From: Celeribacter baekdonensis
Lineage (GTDB): Bacteria; Pseudomonadota; Alphaproteobacteria; Rhodobacterales; Rhodobacteraceae
NCBI RefSeq assembly: GCF_900102315.1
Contig: NZ_FNBL01000002.1
Span: forward strand, 31,676 to 95,675
Direction: 5' to 3'
DNA length: 64,000 nt
A program made the position numbers and the translations under genes. Positions 49,673 to 62,172 of this stretch are shown here, piece by piece. Position 1 is the first letter of the stretch. Every line of letters begins with the position of its first letter. The notes beneath the pieces are model-generated. The model saw nothing but the letters and a program-made list of their open reading frames with translations, searched no databases and was not told the DNA's origin.

Positions 49673-50929
49673 TTATTCACCGGCCACCAAGTGCTCTACG
49701 TCGAAACCCAACAAACGGATGCCCCGAATTGACCGGTTGTTGAACGGAGGGCGCCTGGGATCACCCCAGCCAAGCAGTTCCATGACACCTGCCTCGCCGA
49801 AGCCATTGAGCTTATAGCCGCCGTATACGCAATCATAGGCACGCTCTATCGCATCGCCGGGGCCTGATAGGAGATATCGTACGGTTCGTACGACGGCCTC
49901 AAGCGTGTTCTTCTTCTGGAAGTCGATGCGTAACCGTTCGAGGCCGGACAGGCCCTCTCCGATATCCTTCGAAACAAATCGCAGGCGTTCGAGAAATGCG
50001 TGGCACCCCGTAAGGTATCGGAACAAGTCATCAAAGCTCAGATGGGCCAACTCGTTTGGATCACAGAGATAGGTTCGAATGTTCGCGATGTTTTCGATCT
50101 CAGCCGATGCATGATACACATCCCCTTTTGCGGTATCGTCTGTGGACTGCCAAATCTGCACATACTCGGCTATCCGCTTGGCTCTATCCTTCGGGTCGCT
50201 GAGCAACGACGTCTCCCTCCAACCATTGCCGCTGCCTTGTGTCCGGCGCAGCCACCCAAGAAACCTTCCCATCTCGATCTGAGTATCCTGTCCAGCATAT
50301 TCAGGCCGCCCGAAGCCATTCTGTTGGGCGACTTCGAGAATTTCATGGTGCGCAGGCACCAGTATTTCATCATATTTTTGGCGAAACCCTTGGATGAAGG
50401 CCCGCTCCTTCGACTTCTTATTGCTGCCAACGACGATACTCTTGGGGGTGGCAGGATCGACGAACTTGTGGATAAATCTCTCGAAAGCGTCCTCATCCTG
50501 CGGTTTCTCCCGAGATTTGAACGCCTTTTCGTACTGGCGGAGGACTTCTTCGTTCAATACATCCGCGTCGTTCCACAGATCGTCAAAGAGACCACGCAAC
50601 GCGTTGAAGGCATCATCCCGATCCTGTCCCAACAGGACTGACAGCTCCCGATTTGCCTGTAAGCCGTCATGAGTGAGGTTGGCGGACCCGACGAGCGCTA
50701 TATCGTCTATGATGTAGAGCTTCGTGGGAAACTTGGAGTCGGTGAAATAGCGGACTTTGACACGAGAATTCTCGAAAGCCTGTCGCAGTGCCTGCGGCGT
50801 TGTGATCGGCGAAAACCGAATGATCAGCCGAACGTCACATCCTTTGTCGGTCAGAGCCTTGATGGGAGCATTCGTCGTGAAAAACGGCGCGGCCAAATAG
50901 CCTGATCTGGGGCGCGGCCCCGCGTTCAT
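49673..50929 (-). CDS. phospholipase D-like domain protein
   Basis: 418 residues from the ATG at 50929; the frame stays open about 50 bases further upstream without a start codon. An N-terminal PLD-type domain has AAPFFTTNAPIKALTDKGCD and the signature region FPTKLYIIDDIALVGSANLT, in which the HxK histidine is replaced (P-T-K). The rest (residues 150-418) is a helical domain of unknown type ending LLGFDVEHLVAGE. One PLD motif per chain implies a dimer if active at all. Similar PLD-like proteins occur in defence islands as nucleases, but the missing His argues for caution. Lower GC than the chromosomal operons. Confidence 0.75.
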   Translation of the reverse strand: MNAGPRPRSGYLAAPFFTTNAPIKALTDKGCDVRLIIRFSPITTPQALRQAFENSRVKVRYFTDSKFPTKLYIIDDIALVGSANLTHDGLQANRELSVLLGQDRDDAFNALRGLFDDLWNDADVLNEEVLRQYEKAFKSREKPQDEDAFERFIHKFVDPATPKSIVVGSNKKSKERAFIQGFRQKYDEILVPAHHEILEVAQQNGFGRPEYAGQDTQIEMGRFLGWLRRTQGSGNGWRETSLLSDPKDRAKRIAEYVQIWQSTDDTAKGDVYHASAEIENIANIRTYLCDPNELAHLSFDDLFRYLTGCHAFLERLRFVSKDIGEGLSGLERLRIDFQKKNTLEAVVRTVRYLLSGPGDAIERAYDCVYGGYKLNGFGEAGVMELLGWGDPRRPPFNNRSIRGIRLLGFDVEHLVAGE

Positions 50930-51011
50930 GAAGAAATTGATGGTGAAACCCGTTGAGCCACAAATGAGTGAATGTTGGACGTCATAGCACTATCGCCCTA
51001 TCCCATCACGC

Positions 51012-51815
51012 TCAGACCTCCAGCACGAAGACCGGATCGAAGCCGGTTTCCTCGCCGGGATAGCCGCGCTGGTTCGTGACAAAGCGGATCGGGCCGTGGT
51101 TCCCTTCGCCCGTCCAGTTCTCGCCCTCGTGGCTGTGACCCCATATCCATGTGTGGATATCGAAGCCCCGGATATTTTCCCACAGATCGCAAGCAAAGCC
51201 GTTGTTCATCGCGCGCTTCTCGTAGCCGCCGATGGTGCGCCACGGGGCAATCAGTTCATGCACTGGAAAATGGTGGGTCATGACCACGGTCGGACCGTCA
51301 TGCGGCGCATTCAGCGCTTTGAGGATCGCCGTTTTGTCCTGCGCATGCCGCTCCAGCATGTCGTCGATGGTGAAACGGGTCTCAGGCGCTGTGCGGATCG
51401 CGCGATAGTCCATCATCTGGGCCGAAACCATGATCCGGGCCAGATGGTCATATCCGGGATAGAGTTGCAGGTCTGTCCAGAGCATCGCGCCGATGATACG
51501 CACGCCCGCGATTTCGGTTGCCGCGCCATGCAGCACGCGAATGTCGAGACCTTGGGTGCGCAGGTCGGCGAGTTGACGTTCTTCCCCGGCCAGCAGGTCT
51601 GACCAGATCGAGCCATAGGGTTCGTGATTGCCCCAGATCAGCACCACCGGGCAGCCGTATTTGCGCGCCGCCTGCGCCGGGATGTCCAGATGACGACCCA
51701 TCGTGTGGGTGTCGCCCGCGATCAGAACCCCGTCCACCGGCGCGGACAGGTCGGGCAGATCAAAGCCGCCCCAAAATTCATCGTGCAGGTCGCTCCAGAC
51801 CAGAAACCGTGCCAT
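51012..51815 (-). CDS. metallophosphoesterase
   Basis: 267 residues. Calcineurin-like motifs in order: VWSDLHDEF (D-x-H), LIAGDTHT (GD), LIWGNHEP (GNHE), a long insertion, VMTHHFP and IWGHSHEG (GHxH). The two-metal phosphodiesterase or phosphatase site is complete. Start taken at MARFLVWSD, which has GAGG at good spacing; an in-frame ATG 12 bases upstream is possible. Substrate unknown. A 13-base direct repeat (ACTATCGCCCTAT) flanks the gene on both sides. Confidence 0.88.
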   Translation of the reverse strand: MARFLVWSDLHDEFWGGFDLPDLSAPVDGVLIAGDTHTMGRHLDIPAQAARKYGCPVVLIWGNHEPYGSIWSDLLAGEERQLADLRTQGLDIRVLHGAATEIAGVRIIGAMLWTDLQLYPGYDHLARIMVSAQMMDYRAIRTAPETRFTIDDMLERHAQDKTAILKALNAPHDGPTVVMTHHFPVHELIAPWRTIGGYEKRAMNNGFACDLWENIRGFDIHTWIWGHSHEGENWTGEGNHGPIRFVTNQRGYPGEETGFDPVFVLEV

Positions 51816-51875
51816 CTCATGCCTCATCGAATTTAGTGTGTTAGCGCGTTGGACTATCGCCCTATGGTGCAAAAG

Positions 51876-52373
51876 TCAGCGCAGATAAGGCCGGATCGCA
51901 TCGAGCGCCTTGGTCGAACCGGCAAGGCTGAACTGGTGCGTGCGCCCACCAAAGCCAATCTCAACCCGCTCTGCCGCGCGGATATTCTGAACGAAACGGT
52001 TGGTCGCGCCCATCCCCGCCGTGGTGTAATTGTCGACCATCACCTCACCGCCGCGCGCCGCGAACTCCAGCGTCTCACCGTTTGAAAACGTCGCCCGCAC
52101 CTGCTCGCCCGCCACCGGTGCCTGCCCGCCGATTGCTACCGACACGCTGCAATTATTGAAGTCGCAGGAGCCGTCCGGCCCGAAACTGTTCACCTCATCG
52201 GAACGGGTGATCCAGATTTCATCGCCCCGCTCCCGGCGCGGGCTGACCTCACCCTTTTCGTTGGTGAAGGTCCAGAATTCCGCTCCACCTTCAAGCGAGG
52301 CCTCGAAATACCAATCGTCCGCGATCACAGGGGAGGCCAGCGCAATCAGCGCAGCAGCAAGAACAGCTTTCAT
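51876..52373 (-). CDS. secreted hypothetical protein
   Basis: 165 residues. Signal peptide MKAVLAAALIALASPVIADD. The mature protein is beta-rich (DWYFEASLEGGAEFWTF, EVNSFGPDGSCDFNNCSVSV with two Cys five apart) and ends TKALDAIRPYLR. No family recognised. Translationally coupled to the RHH gene upstream (ATGA overlap at 52370-52373). Confidence 0.7.
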   Translation of the reverse strand: MKAVLAAALIALASPVIADDWYFEASLEGGAEFWTFTNEKGEVSPRRERGDEIWITRSDEVNSFGPDGSCDFNNCSVSVAIGGQAPVAGEQVRATFSNGETLEFAARGGEVMVDNYTTAGMGATNRFVQNIRAAERVEIGFGGRTHQFSLAGSTKALDAIRPYLR

Positions 52374-52588
52374 TTCTTCAAATCCTCCTGAGGGATATCC
52401 ACGCCTGCATCGGAAAGCGCCCGCACGATCAACTGGCTCATCGTTAGGCCGCGCTTCAGGGCCTCAATACGCAGCGCCTTGTGGCCCTCTGTGCTGATGT
52501 AGAAGAACGTGTGCTTCTGATCGGCTGTGCGCTCATCGGTAGGGGCTCGCCAGCCGCAGGTTCGCAAAACTGTTGACCAGCGTCGCAA
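52370..52588 (-). CDS. short ribbon-helix-helix-type protein, start uncertain
   Basis: 72 residues as drawn. The credible part is KHTFFYISTEGHKALRIEAL then KRGLTMSQLIVRALSDAGVD, a ribbon-helix-helix DNA-binding fold of the ParG/VirC2 kind. The first 20 residues overlap the upstream gene by 56 bases in another frame and look accidental, yet no start codon lies closer to the fold. Either translation starts inside the upstream gene or the gene has lost its true start. Could be an antitoxin or partition-type regulator. Confidence 0.6.
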   Translation of the reverse strand: MRRWSTVLRTCGWRAPTDERTADQKHTFFYISTEGHKALRIEALKRGLTMSQLIVRALSDAGVDIPQEDLKK

Positions 52589-52949
52589 TCGCTTCGGGCG
52601 TCAGGCCGTGCTCGACGAACGTCTTGTCTTCGAACCCGATCCGTATGTTGATCCCGCCTTCGGGGTTCACGGACAGCCGGAAACCGGCTTCATTCGCCGG
52701 TACGACCAGCTTGCGTTCGCTGGACCATTCGACGACTTCATCCGCCGGAACCAGCCTGCGTTGCACGCCGATGCCGCTGTCCTCCAGAATATCGATCAGT
52801 ATGTCCAGCTTCTCGGCCGCGCGTTCATTGTCCTCGATGGTTTGCGGGACCGTGACTGTCTCGATCCAGTCCAGCGCGATGATCGGGTGGACCAATGCCC
52901 GCAACCGCCGCTCTACCCCTTCGAGATCGTCCAAAATTACTGCCACCAT
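52533..52949 (-). CDS. hypothetical protein
   Basis: 138 residues, ATG preceded by AGGAGG. Begins MVAVILDDLEGVERRLRALV, then VPQTIEDNERAAEKLDILID and GINIRIGFEDKTFVEHGLTP. Soluble, acidic, helical first half and beta second half; no family recognised. Overlaps the zinc-ribbon gene by 13 bases upstream and the RHH gene downstream, so it belongs to a compact minus-strand unit. Confidence 0.7.
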   Translation of the reverse strand: MVAVILDDLEGVERRLRALVHPIIALDWIETVTVPQTIEDNERAAEKLDILIDILEDSGIGVQRRLVPADEVVEWSSERKLVVPANEAGFRLSVNPEGGINIRIGFEDKTFVEHGLTPEAIATLVNSFANLRLASPYR

Positions 52950-53227
52950 TTTTCCTCCTGCCTTGATGCTGAAAATATCCAGCCCGCGACGCCCAGCGGG
53001 ATCAGTGCGAGGATTGTCAGCAAGATGAAACCAATCCCGTCACCTTTCAAAAGCTGGCCAAGCCCGAAAAGCAGGGGCAATGCACCAACGACAGCCGGAA
53101 CTGCCGCGCGGGTCTGAATATCGCGTCGGGATAACCCCGGTCCCGCAACGCCCTTCTTCGCGCCGCATGACGGGCACACGCGTGCCTCTTCGTGGATCTC
53201 GGTCATGCAGTGGGGGCATTGGGGGAT
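52937..53227 (-). CDS. zinc-ribbon protein with two membrane segments, start uncertain
   Basis: The frame holds two CxxC pairs (QCPHCMTEIHEEARVCPSCG) forming a zinc ribbon, then hydrophobic segments (AAVPAVVGALPLLFGLGQLL and IGFILLTILALIPLGVAGWI). The only nearby ATG (53206) falls after the first CPHC and would cut the ribbon. An ATC at 53227 with GGAG 7 bases upstream is the best-placed non-standard start. The open frame further back to 53461 contains the divergent XRE fragment and is not used. Confidence 0.55.
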   Translation of the reverse strand: MPQCPHCMTEIHEEARVCPSCGAKKGVAGPGLSRRDIQTRAAVPAVVGALPLLFGLGQLLKGDGIGFILLTILALIPLGVAGWIFSASRQEEKWWQ

Positions 53228-53301
53228 GGGAGCTCTCCAACTCGTCGAATGTATGTTAAAACAGGCAGATTTAAAAGCGTCAAAGCACAATAGCATTGTG
53301 C

Positions 53302-53466
53302 ATGAAGACGACGCCCAAGAGCCCCCTGCGAGACATCGTTGCGCGCAACATGCGCAAGCTGCGCGCCGAGCGCAGCTGGTCGCAGGAATTTCTGGCGAAT
53401 GAGGCCGGGCTGAACCTGTTTGAAAATACGATGCGATTGGCTTTTGCATCGGTTTCAGCACGCTGA
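53302..53466 (+). pseudogene. truncated XRE-family regulator
   Basis: 54 codons: MKTTPKSPLRDIVARNMRKL then RAERSWSQEFLANEAGLN, the first three helices of an XRE domain of the VxxNxRxLRxxxGWSQE type. After GLN the sequence turns into unrelated residues and a stop, where intact relatives continue to the recognition helix. The break (near 53415) marks a deletion or insertion junction just before the CRISPR-Cas locus. Divergent from the zinc-ribbon unit, which it may once have controlled. Confidence 0.65.
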
Positions 53467-53918
53467 CACTAAAATGTTTAAAATCACAGTAGCTGTCGAT
53501 GGCTTTGATTCTAAGGCACCAGCATTTCGTGTCGGAGAGTATCGCCCTCTAGAAACCATCAGACTTTGATTGCAATGCTGATTTTGTCACGTTTGACAGG
53601 GGCAGAGACACATGCCCCACAAAGGCAATATTCAGCACAGATCAATATATTTGTCGGCCAGTTCATACCGCGCTTGATACCTCACCCCGTCGCCGGTCCT
53701 AGCCGGGAGCGGTGACTGGGGATGATCTATAGCAGGGACGAGATATATAAAGTGTCTGATGCCATGGTTTGATGGAGCGATCCTTTCGCAGGAATGGAAG
53801 GAAGCATTATGGATGAGTAGCAATCCTATTTGCGAAAGCTTGTTCGGTTGACAGGGCTATTTTCATATGAATCGATAGGATGAGTTGTATGAGGTCGTGA
53901 GTGGAGAGGGGCGGCGAA
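53467..53918. other. 452-base region upstream of cas3
   Basis: No gene seen. Clearly AT-richer than the cas operon it precedes and probably carries its promoter. A TTGACA at 53848-53853 could be a -35 box, but no good -10 follows at 17 bases. A GAGAGGGG tract just before the cas3 ATG serves as ribosome site. No inverted repeat or CRISPR repeat copy was noticed. Confidence 0.6.
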
Positions 53919-56399
53919 ATGGCAGTTCTGGACTGGCCCGGAAAATCCGCCCCCGATGGTGGGATCGAACATCCGGCCTTTTATCACATGATTGATGTCG
54001 GTGCCGTGGCTGAATGCCTGCTGGCGCCGCTGGAAATATCTGCGTCGCGCAAGGCGCTTTATACCCTTGCGGCAGCCTTGCATGACCTTGGCAAAATCAG
54101 CGCCAGTTTTCGGGATATGCTGCGGGACGGAAAACCACAAAGCCACGGACGCCACTGGGAGGTGAGTGAGGTTTGGCTGCGCGATTTTGATGATGTGTTG
54201 TCCGGTATTACGCAGGACGATTTAGATCATCGGAATCGCTTCGACATCTATGCCGCCATTGCCGGACATCATGGCCGCCCGCCGGTTCAAGAGGCTTTCG
54301 ACAAGATGCGCGCTGCGGCAGGGCCTGAGGCAATGCGGGATGCGCGCGAAGCGGTGGTGGCGCTGATGTCGCTTTGGCCAGAAGCACGGCTTGATCTGCC
54401 AGGGGGGGAGGTTGCCGCGCAAACATGGTGGTTGCCGGGGTTGATTGCTGTTGCGGATTGGCTGGGTTCGAACCCTGATTACTTCGCGCCCGTCGCTGCA
54501 GGGCCGGAGGCGGCGACTTATCTGGAACAAGCGCGTGCGAAGGCCACGAGAGCGGTTCGGCAGGCCGGTCTGGATCTGCCCAGAGTGTCGCAAACCCCGG
54601 TCATTCCAGAAGATTGGACATTGCGTCCAATGCAACAAGCGGCGCAGGCCATCGCGCTACCGCACGGTCCCACGCTTGCGCTCATAGAGGACGAGACCGG
54701 GTCCGGCAAAACCGAAGCCGCGTTGATCCTTGCACAGCGCATGATGCAGGCTGGCAAGGGGGCGGGGTTGTTCTTTGCTCTGCCCACTATGGCCACAGCC
54801 AATGCGATGTTTGATCGGGCCGCTGATCTGGTTGGCAGGCTCTATGAAACCGCGCCCAGTTTGGCGCTTGCGCATGGGCGGGCGGGGCTGTCGAACCGAT
54901 TTCGGGATTTGATCCGCGCAGACCGAAGCCCTGCGATGCCCGCCTGCACCGACTGGCTGGCCGATGACCGACGGCGCGCGCTTTTGGCCAATGTGGGTGT
55001 GGGCACGGTGGATCAGGCGCTTTTGTCGGCGCTCCCCGTGCGCCATGCGATGCTGCGCCACTATGCGCTGTCCCAAAAGATCCTGATCGTGGACGAGGTC
55101 CACGAGATGGGCGATCCCTATATGGCCGAAGAGTTGTGCCATCTGTTGCAGTTACATCGTCGCATGGGCGGATCTGCCATTCTGATGACGGCGACGATGC
55201 CAGTCGACCTGCGGGCGGAGCTTTGCAAGGCGTATGAATGCGCGCCACCGGAAAACCGCGCTTATCCGGCCCTGACCATTCCGGCTTTTACCACTCAAAG
55301 GCAGGCGCAGATCAGTGACCTGAAATCGGTCAACACGCGTGGCCCGATCAAGGTGGTGCGCCTAACGGAACCGGACGCCGCACTTGATCTGTTGCAACGG
55401 GCCGTGGTGGAGGGGGCTGCGGCCTTATGGGTGCGCAATGCGGTAGATGACGCGATCGACGCCGTTCAGGCGCTGCGCGCGCGTGGGGTCGCTGCCGATC
55501 TGCTTCACGCCCGCTTTGCCTTGTGCGATCGGATGCGTCATGAACAGGCGGCGCTTGCAACCTTTGGAAAGGAAAGAGTCAACTGCCCGGGGCGGGTGTT
55601 GGTGGCCACGCAGGTGGTCGAAAGCTCTCTTGATCTGGATTTCGATGTTATGGTGTCCGACCTCGCTCCGATCCCGGCAGTGGTGCAGCGGGCCGGGCGA
55701 CTCTGGCGGCATATGGACCGGCGACCTGTCGAGGAACGTCCCTGTTCCAGCCCCGTTCTACATGTTGTCTCGCCCGATCCTGCACAGGCCGCGGATCCCA
55801 TGTGGTTGCGCCGTGTTTTGGATCGGGGGGCCTTTACCTATCCGCTGGATCTGCAATGGCGGGCGGCGCGGGCGCTTTTCGCGGCCGGGGCGATCGACGC
55901 ACCGGAGGGGTTGCGTGAGTTGATCGAAGACGGGCTGACGGGCGGCACCCTGCCGGAGCCTTTGGAGCAGGCGCAACAGGATCGCATCGGGCAGGGCTTT
56001 GCCCAGACCGATCTTGCCCGGCAGAACCTGATTTGCCTCTCAGATCCTTATCGCATGATCAAGGGCTTCTCTGATGATGCCGATTTCCCGACCCGTCTGG
56101 GGGTGGAGCAGCGTATTCTGGTGTTGGCGCGCAGGCATGAGGAGGGGCTTTTGCCGCTTGATGACGACGTCTGGACCGTGGACAGCCGGCAACGTTCCGA
56201 GATCAGCGCGGCGGCCCATCGGCTGAACGCCCTGACCTTGCCTGACCAATCCGCGCCAGAGATCGTGGCGGTCAAACAGGTCTGGCCGGAGTGGCTGCAA
56301 AGCCGTCTGACGCTTTGCCCAGTGGAGGAGAGTGGCGCGATCTGCGAGGGCTTGTCATATGACCCGGAACTGGGTTTAATCCTGAACAGGTCCCGATAA
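53919..56399 (+). CDS. cas3: Cas3 helicase-nuclease, type I-E
   Basis: 826 residues from the ATG at 53919 (a GTG at 53901 is possible). HD nuclease domain: H18 and H23 in IEHPAFYHM, HD pair H55-D56 in AALHDLGK, GHHGRPP at 116-122 and ADWLGSN near 179-185. SF2 helicase: Walker A DETGSGKT (258-265), DEVH box (392-395), motif III MTATMP, motifs V-VI VVESSLDLDFDV and QRAGRLWR. All catalytic residues that can be read are present, so it should be able to degrade Cascade-marked DNA. Followed 70 bases later by cse1. Confidence 0.95.
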   Translation: MAVLDWPGKSAPDGGIEHPAFYHMIDVGAVAECLLAPLEISASRKALYTLAAALHDLGKISASFRDMLRDGKPQSHGRHWEVSEVWLRDFDDVLSGITQDDLDHRNRFDIYAAIAGHHGRPPVQEAFDKMRAAAGPEAMRDAREAVVALMSLWPEARLDLPGGEVAAQTWWLPGLIAVADWLGSNPDYFAPVAAGPEAATYLEQARAKATRAVRQAGLDLPRVSQTPVIPEDWTLRPMQQAAQAIALPHGPTLALIEDETGSGKTEAALILAQRMMQAGKGAGLFFALPTMATANAMFDRAADLVGRLYETAPSLALAHGRAGLSNRFRDLIRADRSPAMPACTDWLADDRRRALLANVGVGTVDQALLSALPVRHAMLRHYALSQKILIVDEVHEMGDPYMAEELCHLLQLHRRMGGSAILMTATMPVDLRAELCKAYECAPPENRAYPALTIPAFTTQRQAQISDLKSVNTRGPIKVVRLTEPDAALDLLQRAVVEGAAALWVRNAVDDAIDAVQALRARGVAADLLHARFALCDRMRHEQAALATFGKERVNCPGRVLVATQVVESSLDLDFDVMVSDLAPIPAVVQRAGRLWRHMDRRPVEERPCSSPVLHVVSPDPAQAADPMWLRRVLDRGAFTYPLDLQWRAARALFAAGAIDAPEGLRELIEDGLTGGTLPEPLEQAQQDRIGQGFAQTDLARQNLICLSDPYRMIKGFSDDADFPTRLGVEQRILVLARRHEEGLLPLDDDVWTVDSRQRSEISAAAHRLNALTLPDQSAPEIVAVKQVWPEWLQSRLTLCPVEESGAICEGLSYDPELGLILNRSR

Positions 56400-56469
56400 T
56401 TCGGGATGACCCGTCTGATTTTTAGAATGGCGAGGGCTATTCTCGTCTCAACTTTTTTCGAGAGACATT

Positions 56470-57950
56470 ATGTCACTTAACCTGATTTCCGATCCTTGGA
56501 TTCCTGTCCGTATGATGGATGGATCACGCCGTATCATTGCGCCGCATCAGATGGCGGATCCGCTGATTGTCGCGCCGGATTGGCCGCGCGCAGATCTTAA
56601 CCTTGCCTGTTACGAGTTGCTGATCGGGCTGGTCCTTATGGCCGCGCCACCGGCGCATCGGCACGATTGGGTGCGTGCGCGACCTGATGCGGCCACGCTT
56701 GAAACCCGTTTGGCAAAGTATGCCGGTGCGTTTGAGCTTTTGGGCGACGGGCCGCGTTTCATGCAGGATTTGGAAGACCTTCCGGGCACGCCATCTGGCC
56801 CTGATTTCTTGTTTATCGATTCCTCCGGCGGAAACACCGCCAAGAACAATGCCGACCTGATGGTGCATCGCGACAGGTATGAAACCTTGTCCCTGCCGCT
56901 CGCCGCGATGGCTCTTTATACCTTTCAACAATTCGCGCCAGCGGGTGGGGCGGGCAACCGGACCTCCATGCGCGGGGGCGGGCCGCTTGTGACACTGGCC
57001 GATCCGGGCACGGGGCTATGGGATCTGATCTGGGCAAATATGCCCTTTGGTCAACCCGCCAGCCCACAGGATTTGCCGTGGATGCGGGCCACACGCACCT
57101 CGGAAAAGGCACAGACGGTCGGCCCCTCGCAATCGCATCCGGTCGAGGCGCTTTTTGGCATGCCGCGCCGGTTGCGGTTGATCGGTGATGCCTGTGTGAC
57201 GGGCGTGATTCAGCGGCCATATGGTACGAATTACGCGCTCTGGGAGCATCCGCTATCGCCTTATTATCGACAAAAGGAGGGGACCGAACTTCTGCCGCGC
57301 CACCCGGCCACGGGCCGGTTGCCCTATCGCAACTGGATCGGGATTGTGCTGTCGGACCCCAACAAGGCAGACGGCCTTCGTCTGCGGGCCACTTGTCTTG
57401 ACGGGATTTTTGACAGGTTTGGAACGCAGCCCACACGGATGATCGCCGCCGGATGGGCGATGGACAACATGAAGCCCAAGGATTTCCTTTGGGCCGAGCT
57501 TCCGCTTTTGAGCTTTGATGCGCAGGCGCAGGCCAAGGCCAAGGACTTGATCACGGCGGCGGATAGCCTGGCATCGGGATTGCGCAAGGCGCTTTCGGAG
57601 CTTGTGGCCGAAGGTAGCGCGCGGCAGGCACAGCTTGATCAATTCTGGATCGAAACCGAAGGCGATTTCACACAGGCGCTTACAGATCTGGCGCAGGCCG
57701 GGTTCGACGGGCCCAAGATCGCAAAGCGCTTTTTAACCGCGATCGGGCAACAGGCGCTGTCACAATTCGACGCGCTGGCCCTGCCGGGGCTGTCTGATGG
57801 CAAGATCGAACACGCCGCTGAAATTGTATCGCAGCGGCGGATGCTGGCCGCCTTGATCCAGGGGCGCAGCAATCAGGGTCGGAAGATGTGGACTGATTTG
57901 GGCCTGACGCCGCCTGATCCCAAGCCCAAAACGAACCAGGAGGTTGAGGC

Positions 57951-57954
<4 letters not shown>
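56470..57954 (+). CDS. cse1: Cascade subunit Cse1/CasA
   Basis: 494 residues, the Cascade large subunit that checks the PAM and recruits Cas3. Opens MSLNLISDPWIPVRMMDGSR, typical of Cse1, with LYTFQQFAPAGGAGNRTSMR and GGGPLVTLADPGTGLWDLIW, conserved Cse1 phrases. A C-terminal helical bundle begins near residue 350. GAGAC lies just upstream of the ATG. Couples to cse2 by ATGA. Confidence 0.93.
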
Positions 57955-60208
<2,254 letters not shown>

Positions 60209-60212
<4 letters not shown>

Positions 60213-60880
60213 TGTATCTCTCACGCTTGCGCCTGTCGCGTGACCCCAAGGTTGCAGCCCTCAACGCGCTCCTTGATCCATCCCAGATGGGCGACAAAAG
60301 TGATGCCCATCACCGGCTCATCTGGTCGGTGTTCGCCGGGGATCCCACGGCCACGCGCGATTTCTTGTGGCGGGAGGAGGGGCAGGGGGTATTCTTGGTG
60401 CAATCGCTGCACCCGCCGGAGGACAGCCCCTTTTTCGAGACCCCCGATGTGCGTGAACATGCGCCCGACCTGAAACCCGGCGATCAACTCTCTTTTCTCT
60501 TGCGTGCCAATGCCACGCGCGATCTGCGTGGCGAAACGCGCAAACGCGTTGATGTCGTCATGAACCTTTTGCATGACGTGCCAAAGGATCAACGCAACCA
60601 AAAGCGGATGGATTTGGCCTCAGAGGCGGCAGAGCAATGGATGGTAGGGCAGGGCGCACGTGCAGGTTTCACACCGGACCGGATTGAGGTGCAAGACTAC
60701 CAGACCGTCACCTTGCCGAAATACCGCGGCAAACGCCGTGGTGAACCGCGCTTTGGTATCCTCGATCTGACCGGACAGATCACGGTGACTGACCCGAACG
60801 CCTTTACACAAAAGCTGGCGCAGGGGTTTGGCCGGGCCAAAAGCTTTGGGTGTGGGTTGATGTTGATCCGGCGGGCCTGA
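60209..60880 (+). CDS. cas6e: CRISPR pre-crRNA endoribonuclease Cas6e (CasE)
   Basis: 223 residues from the first of two consecutive ATGs. MMYLSRLRLSRDPKVAALNA opening, catalytic-type His in SDAHHRLIWSVF (H34/H35), PGDQLSFLLRANATRD, and the C-terminal Gly-rich GFGRAKSFGCGLMLIRRA loop. Cuts the repeat hairpin to leave an 8-base 5' handle. ATGA overlap with cas5. Confidence 0.94.
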
Positions 60881-60881
60881 C

Positions 60882-62088
<1,207 letters not shown>

Positions 62089-62172
62089 ATCGCCGCTCAC
62101 ACACCAAGCCGAAGAATCGGTGCGCTCTTTGACAATCGAATACGAACGTGTTTTCAATGCTTTCTGGGAAGA
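62089..62172 (+). promoter_or_regulatory. CRISPR leader
   Basis: 84 bases between cas2 and the first repeat, less GC-rich than the surroundings, holding TTGACA at 62129-62134 as a candidate -35 for array transcription. New spacers are expected to enter at this end. The leader is short for a type I-E locus. Confidence 0.7.

Noticed and set aside
53848..53876. Consensus promoter for cas3
   Set aside because: TTGACA is present, but no acceptable -10 lies 16-18 bases downstream; kept only as a possibility in the region note.
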